Assembly: GCA_017615275.1 (NCBI GenBank) | Contig: JAGAAO010000035.1 | Location: forward strand, 27,605 to 91,604 | Origin: Butyrivibrio sp. | GTDB lineage: Bacteria; Bacillota; Clostridia; Lachnospirales; Lachnospiraceae | Direction of reading: 5' to 3' | Length of the DNA: 64,000 bases | Shown: positions 1-6,858 of the stretch, piece by piece | Layout of the letters: every line of letters starts with the position of its first letter | Numbering within the stretch: position 1 is the stretch's first letter | Made by a program: the position numbers and the translations under genes | The notes under the pieces: model-generated | The model's database searches: none | Seen by the model: only the letters and a program-made list of their open reading frames with translations | Told to the model about the DNA's origin: nothing

Positions 1-654
1 TATCGCATGCAGAGTAAGGTTATCCTTGCGACATCCGCGATTATCATAATAATTCCGATGTTCATTATGTTTGTCATGGATTTTGGAGATTATCCGTTAA
101 AAGAAAGGCTGTGCTTATCATTTTTTCAATCGGTAACACCCAGAACTGCAGGCTTTAACACTGCGGATTTAACAGCGATGACAAGTACGGGCAAACTTCT
201 GATAATGGTGCTCATGCTTATAGGCGGATCTCCGGGATCGACAGCCGGCGGAATGAAGACAACAACCGTAACGGTGCTTATGGCTGAGACTTTTTCCGTT
301 TTTCGCAGGAAAAAGAGCGCGAAGCTCTTCGGAAGGCGACTTGAAGATGGCGTAGGAAAGAGTGCTGCCGCAATTCTTGTTATGTACCTGTTTCTTGCGG
401 TTACAGCAGCTTTGATCATAAGCGGAATCGAGAATGTGGCGGTAGATACATGTTTGTTTGAAACGGCTTCGGCTATCGGAACGGCAGGTCTTTCGCTCGG
501 ACTTACGAGCACGCTTGGAAATGTTTCGAGGCTCATTCTTATAGGACTTATGTTCTTTGGAAGAGTGGGAGGACTTACGGTTATGTACGCAGCTATCAGC
601 AGTAACGGCATGGAAGTGTCCAAGTATCCTGTTGAAAAAATAGCTGTCGGCTGA
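1..654 (+). CDS. ktrB: Ktr/Trk-type potassium uptake membrane subunit, 5'-truncated by the window edge
   Basis: This is the C-terminal ~217 codons of a TrkH/KtrB-family K+ translocating subunit; the frame is open back to base 1, so the start lies outside the window. Visible marks are the pore-loop segment TPRTAGFNTAD (about residues 46-56 of the fragment), GGSPGSTAGGMKTTT before the next helix, and a last pore loop ETASAIGTAGLS. Several hydrophobic helices surround them. In the family, four such pore loops form the K+ selectivity filter. The gene lies 29 bp before a TrkA/KtrA-like regulator, the usual KtrB-KtrA order. The choice of Ktr over Trk rests on the single short regulatory subunit beside it. 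Confidence 0.9.
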   Translation, partial: YRMQSKVILATSAIIIIIPMFIMFVMDFGDYPLKERLCLSFFQSVTPRTAGFNTADLTAMTSTGKLLIMVLMLIGGSPGSTAGGMKTTTVTVLMAETFSVFRRKKSAKLFGRRLEDGVGKSAAAILVMYLFLAVTAALIISGIENVAVDTCLFETASAIGTAGLSLGLTSTLGNVSRLILIGLMFFGRVGGLTVMYAAISSNGMEVSKYPVEKIAVG

Positions 655-683
655 TTTGTATATTATCTACGAGAGGAAAAGAA

Positions 684-1331
684 ATGAAATCAATTTTACT
701 TATAGGACTTAATACTTTCGGAATTCAGCTTGCAAAGAATTTCCGCGAGCTTGGCCATCATGTAATGGCGGTTGATAGGGATGAAGCGAGGGTAAACGCG
801 ATCCTTCCTTATGTTACGGATGCTCAGATAGGAGACAGTACAAATGAGCATTTCCTTAAATCACTCGGTGTAAACAACTATGATGTGTGCGTGGTTTCAA
901 TAGGAAATGACTTCCAGAATTCCCTTGAGACAACATCGCTTCTTAAAGAACTGGGAGGAAAGCTGGTCGTATCCGTTGCTGAAAGAGAAGTGCAGGGCAA
1001 GTTCCTTTTGAGGAACGGTGCTGATGAAGTTATCAATCCCGAGAAGCAGATAACAGAGTGGGCAGCCATCAGATATGGCTCCAAGCACATTCTTGACTAT
1101 ATTAAACTCGATGCCGATCACGCTATTTTCGAAGTGGAGATTCCAAGTGACTGGTCAGGACTTACAGTCGGTCAGATCGATATCAGAAAAAAATACGGAA
1201 TTAATATTCTTGCTGTTAAGACGAACGGAAATATGAATATGTCCATCACTCCCGAAACAGTTTTGAGCAGTGAAAAAACACTTCTCGTTCTCGGAGAACA
1301 CAAGTCTGTTCGCAAATGTTTCAAGATATAA
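684..1331 (+). CDS. ktrA: KtrA/TrkA-type potassium uptake regulatory subunit
   Basis: A 215-residue cytosolic protein of the usual KtrA length. It starts with a Rossmann nucleotide-binding fold (IGLNTFGIQLAKNF replacing the classical GxGxxG, then an acidic VDRDE at about residues 31-35). The RCK C-terminal domain covers about residues 135-215. RCK proteins form a ring on the cytosolic face of KtrB and gate K+ entry in response to bound nucleotide. The ribosome binding site GAGAGGAAAAG sits just before ATG 684. It is co-directional with and almost certainly cotranscribed with the upstream transporter subunit. Confidence 0.9.
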   Translation: MKSILLIGLNTFGIQLAKNFRELGHHVMAVDRDEARVNAILPYVTDAQIGDSTNEHFLKSLGVNNYDVCVVSIGNDFQNSLETTSLLKELGGKLVVSVAEREVQGKFLLRNGADEVINPEKQITEWAAIRYGSKHILDYIKLDADHAIFEVEIPSDWSGLTVGQIDIRKKYGINILAVKTNGNMNMSITPETVLSSEKTLLVLGEHKSVRKCFKI

Positions 1332-1466
1332 TATGAGCCTTGGAAGCCACTGTTTACGCCATGTGCAACTGCCGGTTGACAAATTTCTAACTAAACTTTA
1401 TAGATTGCAACCACGCTTTTTCGTAATCTGTATCCATAACAAATAACCGATACGGAGGAAATGAAA

Positions 1467-2453
1467 ATGATTTTAGCAGATAAAATTATCAATGAGAGAA
1501 AAAAACTTGGTCTTTCACAGGAGGAACTTGCAGATAAGCTTGGAGTATCAAGACAGTCTGTTTCCAAATGGGAAAGCGCGCAGTCAACACCCGATCTTAA
1601 CAGAATACTGATGATGTCAAAGATATTCGGCGTCAGCACAGATTACTTATTAAAGGATGAGATCGAGCAGGCAGGTGACGGTGAGGTTGCAGAATATGAA
1701 AGCAATCCAAATGAACCTAAAAGAATCGTAACAATGGAGACTGCATCAGCTTATCTTGAAACAGTTGAGAAAACTACCCCCAGAGTGGCATTCGGAGTTT
1801 CACTGTGCATAGCTTCTCCTATATTTATGATGGTGTTTTCAACTCTTGGTCTGTACGGAATGTGTTCTGATGCGATCTCAAGCGTAGGCGGAATTATAGT
1901 TCTTTTATTAATGGTTGCGACAGCTGTATTTATCTTTATCATTTCTGACAAAGATTTAAAGGCTTACGAATATATTGAAAAAGAAGACATAGATACCGCA
2001 TACGGTGTCGACGGTCTCATGAGAGAAAAAAGAGAGCGCAATGAAAAGAAGAAGAGCACTTACGTGGCAATCGGTGTCATCATGTGCATTCTTAGCTGTG
2101 TTCCGCTTCTTTCTACAGGCTTGATGGGAGACAGTGCGGGGAATCTCACTTCTTTGATGGTGGGAGTGCTTCTCCTTACGGTTTCGGTCGGAGTTAACAT
2201 GATTATAAGAGGATCCGCAGTTGTTGATGCATGTAACAAAGTGCTTCAGGAGGAGCAGTTTACTCCCAAGGACAAGAAACTTAACAAGCTTATCGGAAAA
2301 GTTGCAGCGATATACTGGCCCGTTGTTGTGGCAATCTTCCTTGGCATCAGCCTTTTAACAAATAAGTGGGAGATCACCTGGGTTATCTGGCCTGTTGCCG
2401 GTGTTCTCTTCGGAGCAATCGCCGCTATCGTCAAGATGGTTAATGATAAGTAA
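1467..2453 (+). CDS. XRE-family helix-turn-helix regulator with membrane domain
   Basis: The N-terminal ~65 residues form a Cro/C1-type helix-turn-helix (ERKKLGLSQEELADKLGVSR then QSVSKWE). The remainder has about five or six hydrophobic segments in pairs (about residues 108-150, 200-235, 280-325) with a charged cytosolic stretch between. Such DNA-binding proteins with membrane tails are common in Clostridia; their ligands are mostly unknown. ATG 1467 is preferred to ATG 1461 because GGAGG at 1454-1458 lies 8 bases from it but only 2 from the earlier ATG, and family members usually begin MILADKI. It stands alone, followed by a terminator and hairpin repeats. Confidence 0.85.
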   Translation: MILADKIINERKKLGLSQEELADKLGVSRQSVSKWESAQSTPDLNRILMMSKIFGVSTDYLLKDEIEQAGDGEVAEYESNPNEPKRIVTMETASAYLETVEKTTPRVAFGVSLCIASPIFMMVFSTLGLYGMCSDAISSVGGIIVLLLMVATAVFIFIISDKDLKAYEYIEKEDIDTAYGVDGLMREKRERNEKKKSTYVAIGVIMCILSCVPLLSTGLMGDSAGNLTSLMVGVLLLTVSVGVNMIIRGSAVVDACNKVLQEEQFTPKDKKLNKLIGKVAAIYWPVVVAIFLGISLLTNKWEITWVIWPVAGVLFGAIAAIVKMVNDK

Positions 2454-2454
2454 T

Positions 2455-2483
2455 CACTTAGCGAGGTTCTTTCGAGCTTAGTG
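2455..2483 (+). repeat. Intergenic hairpin repeat, copy 1
   Basis: A 29-bp imperfect palindrome directly after the stop codon of the XRE gene. The arms are CACTTAGC and GCTTAGTG around a GAGG-T-rich-CGA core. Related copies follow at 2533-2563 and 2573-2614, and others lie near 12.43 and 60.2 kb. The core is constant while the outer arms change in step, so the pairing is conserved. Confidence 0.75.
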
Positions 2484-2485
2484 TA

Positions 2486-2527
2486 AAGCCCTACTATTGA
2501 TAAACACCAATAGTGGGGCATTTTTTG
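2486..2527 (+). terminator. Rho-independent terminator after the XRE gene
   Basis: The stem pairs GCCCTACTATTG with CAATAGTGGGGC around a short loop (ATAAACAC) and is followed by ATTTTTTG. It lies between repeat copies 1 and 2. Confidence 0.85.
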
Positions 2528-2532
2528 TGTAG

Positions 2533-2614
2533 AGCAGTTAGCGAGGTTTTTTCGAGCTTACTGCGAACCATACAGATTCACTTGGCGAGGTTTTGACGAG
2601 CCTAGTGAATCTGT
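2533..2614 (+). repeat. Intergenic hairpin repeat, copies 2 and 3 in tandem
   Basis: Copy 2 (2533-2563) has outer arms GCAGTTAGC and GCTTACTGC. Copy 3 (2573-2614) has the longest arms, ACAGATTCACTTGGC and GCCTAGTGAATCTGT, which pair almost perfectly. Both keep the GAGG-T-rich-CGA core. Changes in one arm are matched in the other (TAGC with GCTTA in copy 2, TGGC with GCCTA in copy 3), which points to selection on a folded RNA or DNA hairpin. Confidence 0.75.
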
Positions 2615-2629
2615 AGTGTACAAAATCTA

Positions 2630-2658
2630 TTGACAAAATTCGGAAAGAGGAATACTAT
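2630..2658 (+). promoter_or_regulatory. Sigma-A type promoter of the SdpR/SdpI-like operon
   Basis: TTGACA at 2630-2635 and TACTAT at 2653-2658 are separated by exactly 17 bp. The paired operators begin at the next base, so a bound repressor would cover the transcription start. Confidence 0.8.
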
Positions 2659-2690
2659 TTAGAAAAATATCTAATTAGAAAATTTTCTAA
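2659..2690 (+). promoter_or_regulatory. Two abutting palindromic operator sites
   Basis: Two 16-bp sites lie directly side by side. TTAGAAAAATATCTAA at 2659-2674 is a near palindrome and TTAGAAAATTTTCTAA at 2675-2690 is a perfect one. ArsR-family repressors usually bind A/T-rich inverted repeats of this kind. The position at the start of transcription suggests autorepression by the gene at 2709. Confidence 0.75.
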
Positions 2691-2708
2691 ATACCATAAG
2701 GAGGAAAT

Positions 2709-2996
2709 ATGGCATTTGCAGATACGTTTAAAGCGCTTTCGGATCCTGTTCGCCGAGAAATCCTCGTAATGCTGAAAGAAGGGAGATTATCTGCGGGAGA
2801 GATCGCGAGTAAGTTCGATATGACAGGCGCAACAGTCTCGTATCACCTTAATATCCTTAAGAAGGCTGAGCTTGTATATGAACAGAAAGAAAAGAATTTT
2901 GTCTTTTACAACCTTAATACATCTGTTGTGGAAGAGATTATGTTGTGGCTTTCAAGTTTGAGCGAAGGAGGAAAAAATGGAGAAGAAAAGGAATAG
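2709..2996 (+). CDS. ArsR-family autorepressor, SdpR-like
   Basis: A 95-residue winged-helix protein of ArsR size. The opening FADTFKALSDPVRREILVML and the recognition region MTGATVSYHLNILKKAELV are typical of the SdpR-type subgroup; no metal-binding Cys pair is present. It has a strong AAGGAGG site and a promoter with two operators just upstream. Its end overlaps the start of the SdpI-like gene by 20 bp. In Bacillus subtilis, SdpR represses sdpRI until the membrane protein SdpI captures it. The same logic is an inference here. Confidence 0.88.
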   Translation: MAFADTFKALSDPVRREILVMLKEGRLSAGEIASKFDMTGATVSYHLNILKKAELVYEQKEKNFVFYNLNTSVVEEIMLWLSSLSEGGKNGEEKE

Positions 2997-3660
2997 ATTA
3001 CTTATAATAGCAAGTTCACTGGTTGTTTTACTGCCTATGATTCCGGGTATTATTCTTTGGAACAGATTGCCGGATAGAATGGCGACAGGATTTGATTTTT
3101 CCGGGGCAGTAAATAATTATGGATCAAAAGGGTTCGCCGCTGTCGGATTATACATTATGTTATTGGCGATACATCTTTTTGTGGTGTTTTTTAGTAGTTT
3201 ACAAGAGAAGGATTTTGAAAAATCCAAAGCTGCAGGAATGATTATGTTGATATGTCCGATGGTTTCTGTTTTGCTGGCTATATGTATTTATGGATATGCA
3301 CTTGGGAAAAAAATCGAGATCATGCCGCTTGTGATGCTGTTTCTGGGATTTATGTATCTGATAATCGGGAATTATCTTCCGAAGATTAGAAGGAATTATC
3401 TTGTGGGAATCAAAGTGAAGTGGACTCTTGAGAGTGACAGGAACTGGGACAGTACAGCAAGATTTTCGGGATATTTAATGTTTATTGCAGGATTGTTGAT
3501 GGTTATTGCCGGTATGATAAGTTTTTTTGATGTAATTCCTTATGCAATGTCGTTTGTACTTGTATTTGTGATCAGCTTTGTGCCTGTGTTTGCTATGGTC
3601 TGGTATTCATACAAATATTATTGCAAGCACAAAGACGAAGCGGATTATTTCAACAGATAA
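2977..3660 (+). CDS. SdpI-family integral membrane protein
   Basis: A 227-residue protein with about six or seven hydrophobic segments. It carries the DUF1648-type opening (NRLPDRMATGFDFSG at about residues 29-43) and the SdpI signature NYLPKIRRNYLVGIKVKWTL near residues 131-150. In B. subtilis, SdpI gives immunity to the killing factor SdpC and transmits the signal that releases SdpR. No SdpC-like toxin gene is visible nearby, so the protein may guard against a foreign toxin or do an unrelated job. It is translationally coupled to the repressor upstream. Confidence 0.85.
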   Translation: MEKKRNRLLIIASSLVVLLPMIPGIILWNRLPDRMATGFDFSGAVNNYGSKGFAAVGLYIMLLAIHLFVVFFSSLQEKDFEKSKAAGMIMLICPMVSVLLAICIYGYALGKKIEIMPLVMLFLGFMYLIIGNYLPKIRRNYLVGIKVKWTLESDRNWDSTARFSGYLMFIAGLLMVIAGMISFFDVIPYAMSFVLVFVISFVPVFAMVWYSYKYYCKHKDEADYFNR

Positions 3661-3779
3661 AAAATTTTTGAAAAAAATTAAACACATCTGCAACGTATTA
3701 CCTTTCTCTGTTGTATCTATTATGTAAGCAGCTTATGAATTACAGATTATTTTAAATTTATACGACAAGGAGAATTGGT

Positions 3780-4307
3780 ATGAAAGTTTGTAACAGATGT
3801 GGAGTAATGATGGAAGATAATATGGCGGTTTGTCCGAGTTGCCAGACACCCGTGGACGGAACCGAGAGAATGGTTGCACCTGCAGCTAATCAGTATGCTC
3901 AGGCACCTCAGCTTGGAATGAAATGGGCAAATTTCCTGGGATATTTTGCATTGTGGGCAGGAGCTGTGGCTAATGTTTTAGCTGGAATTCCCAGTTTGAA
4001 TGCAGCTGCCATCAGCCCGTTATATATGATCCTTGGTATCTGCGCTTTGGTTTGTGCAGTGTTCAATTGTATTACAGCGGTCAAGATTATCAATAGGAAG
4101 CGTGATGCAGGCAAGTTCGTTATGATCGTATATGGTATCAATGTTTTTGTCGCTATAATTTCTGTACTTATAGCTACAACTGTAACTATCGGAGGTGAAG
4201 CAGCGGCAAATCCGGGATCGACATTCTTTTCTTTGGTGTTCAGCATTGTAATGCTCATTGTTAATAAGATATACTTCAAGAACAGAGAAAATGTTTTCGT
4301 GAATTAA
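3780..4307 (+). CDS. Zinc-ribbon membrane protein, paralog 1
   Basis: A 175-residue protein. The N-terminal zinc ribbon has two CxxC knuckles (CNRC at residues 4-7 and CPSC near 20-23), then a short linker and a membrane domain of about four helices. It ends in a conserved-looking tail YFKNRENVFVN. The next two loci encode relatives with the same plan (MKVCN..CG.MMEDN start and YF..R..IF.N end). The function is unknown; zinc-ribbon membrane proteins like this are frequent in Lachnospiraceae. The ribosome binding site is AAGGAG. Confidence 0.75.
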   Translation: MKVCNRCGVMMEDNMAVCPSCQTPVDGTERMVAPAANQYAQAPQLGMKWANFLGYFALWAGAVANVLAGIPSLNAAAISPLYMILGICALVCAVFNCITAVKIINRKRDAGKFVMIVYGINVFVAIISVLIATTVTIGGEAAANPGSTFFSLVFSIVMLIVNKIYFKNRENVFVN

Positions 4308-4345
4308 TATAGGAATGCCGGTAAATCCGGCGTGACAGACCATAA

Positions 4346-4386
4346 GGGGCTTTCGATTTGTAATAGAATCGGAAGCCTCATATTTA
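4346..4386 (+). terminator. Probable terminator after zinc-ribbon paralog 1
   Basis: GGGGCTTTCGATT pairs, with wobbles, with AATCGGAAGCCTC and is followed by ATATTTATT. The T-run is weak. A smaller GCCGG/CCGGC hairpin precedes it at 4317-4331. The rest of the gap to 4560 is A/T-rich with no gene visible. Confidence 0.55.
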
Positions 4387-4559
4387 TTGTGTGTGTAGAG
4401 GCTACTTGAAAAGATATATTTGTATATGATAAAATGTTAATACGATATTCACAATAAAATGTACAAAAATGCGGGATTAAATGATTTTTGTGTGCTGTAT
4501 ACGATATAATGCTATGCAAGAATTAACATAGTTTTGTTTTGGGATTTGGGAGTTTTGGT

Positions 4560-5081
4560 ATGAGAGTATGTAACAATTGCGGAACAATGATGGAAGATAA
4601 TATGGTGGTTTGTCCAAACTGCCTTAAAACCATAGATGGAACAGAGCAGATGATAGCACCGACGTACTATCCGTATGTTCCGATGCCACAGCAGACACCA
4701 CAGCTGGGGCTCAAATGGGCGAATTTTCTGGGATATTTTTCACTTTGGCTTGGTGCTTTGATTGAGGTTATTTCAGGAGTAAAATGTTTGGAAATTGCCG
4801 GAACCGAAACTATGTATCTGGGCTTAGGGCTTGTTTGCATTGTGGCGGCAATCTTCAGCGTCATCGCTGCGATCAAGATCATCAAAAGGATGAAGGATGC
4901 GAAGCTGTTCGTGTGCGCGTTATATGCACTTGATATTGTAAGTACCGTTATTGCTATGTTGATGTCATCAAGCTACGGAGAATTTGCGTGGAACAGAATT
5001 ATCAGTATCATGGTCAGTGTGTCGATGATATTTATAAACAACTATTATTTTGATAACAGAAAAGATATTTTCATTAATTGA
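4560..5081 (+). CDS. Zinc-ribbon membrane protein, paralog 2
   Basis: A 173-residue homolog of the 3780 product: CNNC and CPNC knuckles in the first 25 residues, a proline- and tyrosine-rich linker, four hydrophobic helices and the closing YFDNRKDIFIN. ATG 4560 is chosen over an in-frame upstream ATG at 4539 because GGGAG lies 7 bases before it and the protein then begins exactly like its paralog. The pair probably arose by tandem duplication. The function is unknown. Confidence 0.75.
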   Translation: MRVCNNCGTMMEDNMVVCPNCLKTIDGTEQMIAPTYYPYVPMPQQTPQLGLKWANFLGYFSLWLGALIEVISGVKCLEIAGTETMYLGLGLVCIVAAIFSVIAAIKIIKRMKDAKLFVCALYALDIVSTVIAMLMSSSYGEFAWNRIISIMVSVSMIFINNYYFDNRKDIFIN

Positions 5082-5170
5082 AGTAAATAAAATTTGGTGC
5101 AACTTTTGGACTCGCAGCGTTGTGTGTTATATATAAGAGATTGATTTTTGTAGAACGAGGAGAAAACAGT

Positions 5171-5365
5171 ATGAAAGTATGTAACAGATGCGTAGCGATG
5201 ATGGAAAATAAAACGGAAGTTTGCCCTAACTGCAGAAAGCGTGTGGATGGAACGGAGAGAAAGATAGTAGCTGTATGTCATCATGAAGTCGATTACAAGA
5301 CAAAGATAAGTATGAAGTGGACATACATTTCTTCGAGATTCGAAAGCAGCTATGCAGCATGCTGA
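5171..5365 (+). pseudogene. Zinc-ribbon paralog 3, N-terminal piece
   Basis: Codes for a 64-residue product with the family start MKVCNRC and a second knuckle CPNC. It then keeps a short echo of the membrane domain entry (SMKW) before running into TGA TAA. A GAGGAG ribosome binding site precedes ATG 5171. The membrane part follows in the same reading frame from 5393, and the family tail appears at 5784-6101 in another frame. It is best read as the first piece of a broken third copy, though it could still give a small soluble zinc ribbon. Confidence 0.6.
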
Positions 5366-5392
5366 TAAAGAAAAATATGTAAGGAATTTGAA

Positions 5393-6101
5393 ATGAGATA
5401 TGTTAATGCGGGACAGGAGCCGACAACTTTAGAAGCAAAACGTAATGATGTTATTGATTCTAAAGTTGCGGAAGCTAAAACACCTGAATCAGAGGAATTA
5501 GAATCGATTGATATAGAAGGACTTCCGCTTCGTTATAAGCTGGCATGCAAAGAATGCGTATTTAATTTATGGTGGATTAAGGTTTGGACATATGGAATCT
5601 TAATATATTGCGGAATTATTGCATTAGCATATGGATGTTGGTACGCTCAAACTATGTTTCAGGCAGGTATGAATAATAATATGGACTTTGATCTGCGAAG
5701 CGTGGAGGCAGTTTTTTGGTTGTGCTTGACAGAAGGCTTGCTAAGTCTTTTTTCAGCATATGTAATTATGAAGAGGCGAAAATATGCACCTCTTATTGCA
5801 AGCATATTCCAAATTTTGTGGGAGTTTTTTGTTAGCTGCTCAAAGAGTTTTTTTGATGGCTGTCCACGGAGTTTTATCGTTGCTAGCTGCATATTTAATT
5901 GCAAATAGAAATGAGAAATCTTATGAATACGTGAGGGCAGTATTTTTTTCAGTAATTATTTTTTTGATATTTATGTTGTATTCAGACACATCGGAGTTAC
6001 CAATGTTTTTTTATGAGGTACGTATGATAATCTCCGGCATAATTACCTTGATAAGTAGCGTATATTTTCTGGATAGGAAGAACATTTTTAATGTGTCATA
6101 G
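5393..6101 (+). pseudogene. Zinc-ribbon paralog 3, membrane domain split by a +1 frameshift at a T6 run
   Basis: The frame from 5393 codes an acidic linker and hydrophobic helices up to WEFF. After the six T at 5825-5830, the natural continuation is in the next frame (FLLAAQRVFLMAVHG onward), which runs to 6101 and ends SSVYFLDRKNIFNVS, matching the tails of the two intact paralogs. Without the shift the first frame ends at 5908 in a non-family tail. The double stop at 5363-5368 plus this slip suggest decay. Programmed slippage at the T run, or a sequencing error, are alternatives. Confidence 0.6.
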
Positions 6102-6151
6102 AAAATGTTATCATATTGACGTGTATAATTGTTCGACAAGGAGACTGTAAC

Positions 6152-6808
6152 ATGTCAATGGATAATAAAAAAACTAAGAGAATCGGTATGTCACTTTGCG
6201 GAGTGATAATCTGCGCTGTAAGCGTTGGGATATTTAAGATTGCGGCGCTTGGCGTTGATCCGTTTCAGTCTTTTATGGCGGGGCTTGATAAGGCGGTTCC
6301 GATAGATTTTGGAACGTTATATGTGATAGCCAACGTCGTACTTTTATTGTTCGCACTTACTTTTGACAGGCATTATATAGGCATTGCGACTTTTATAAAT
6401 CTCTTTTTGCTTGGATATATCACGCAGTTCACGTACGCACAGCTGCAGAAAGTTATTGTCGATCCAAGCATGCCTGTTAGAATTCTTTGCCTCGTTATAG
6501 GCGTGGTCATCATCTGTTTTGGGTCGGCATTTTATATGACCGCGGATCTGGGCGTTTCAACATATGATGCGATAGCGCTCATAATAAGCGGAACCTGGAA
6601 AAAAGGAAAGTTTCAGTATGTGAGGATAATCACGGACATATGCTGCGTGATTATAGGAACTGTTCTTTTTCTTGCAGCAGGTGGCAGTGTTCCGGAAATA
6701 CCCACGATCGTGGGAGTTGGTACCATAATAACGGCTTTCTTTATGGGACCTCTTATCGAGTTCTTTAACGTTCATTTTGCAAGACCGTTTCTTAACAAGA
6801 ACGGTTGA
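6152..6808 (+). CDS. YczE/YitT-like membrane protein
   Basis: A 218-residue integral membrane protein with about five or six helices. It resembles the YczE/YyaS/YitT group: an opening KRIGMSLCGVIICAVSVGIF, a conserved loop ALGVDPFQSFMAGL, and near the middle a second similar half, TADLGVSTYDAIALIIS, suggesting an internal duplication. ATG 6152 is chosen because AAGGAG at 6138-6143 is 8 bases away; the longer in-frame start at 6116 has no such site. The transport substrate or role of this family is not known. Confidence 0.75.
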   Translation: MSMDNKKTKRIGMSLCGVIICAVSVGIFKIAALGVDPFQSFMAGLDKAVPIDFGTLYVIANVVLLLFALTFDRHYIGIATFINLFLLGYITQFTYAQLQKVIVDPSMPVRILCLVIGVVIICFGSAFYMTADLGVSTYDAIALIISGTWKKGKFQYVRIITDICCVIIGTVLFLAAGGSVPEIPTIVGVGTIITAFFMGPLIEFFNVHFARPFLNKNG

Positions 6809-6858
6809 TGCTCAAAGTTTTTTAGACATATTCACCAAGTAAAAAGGGAGTTATGAAA

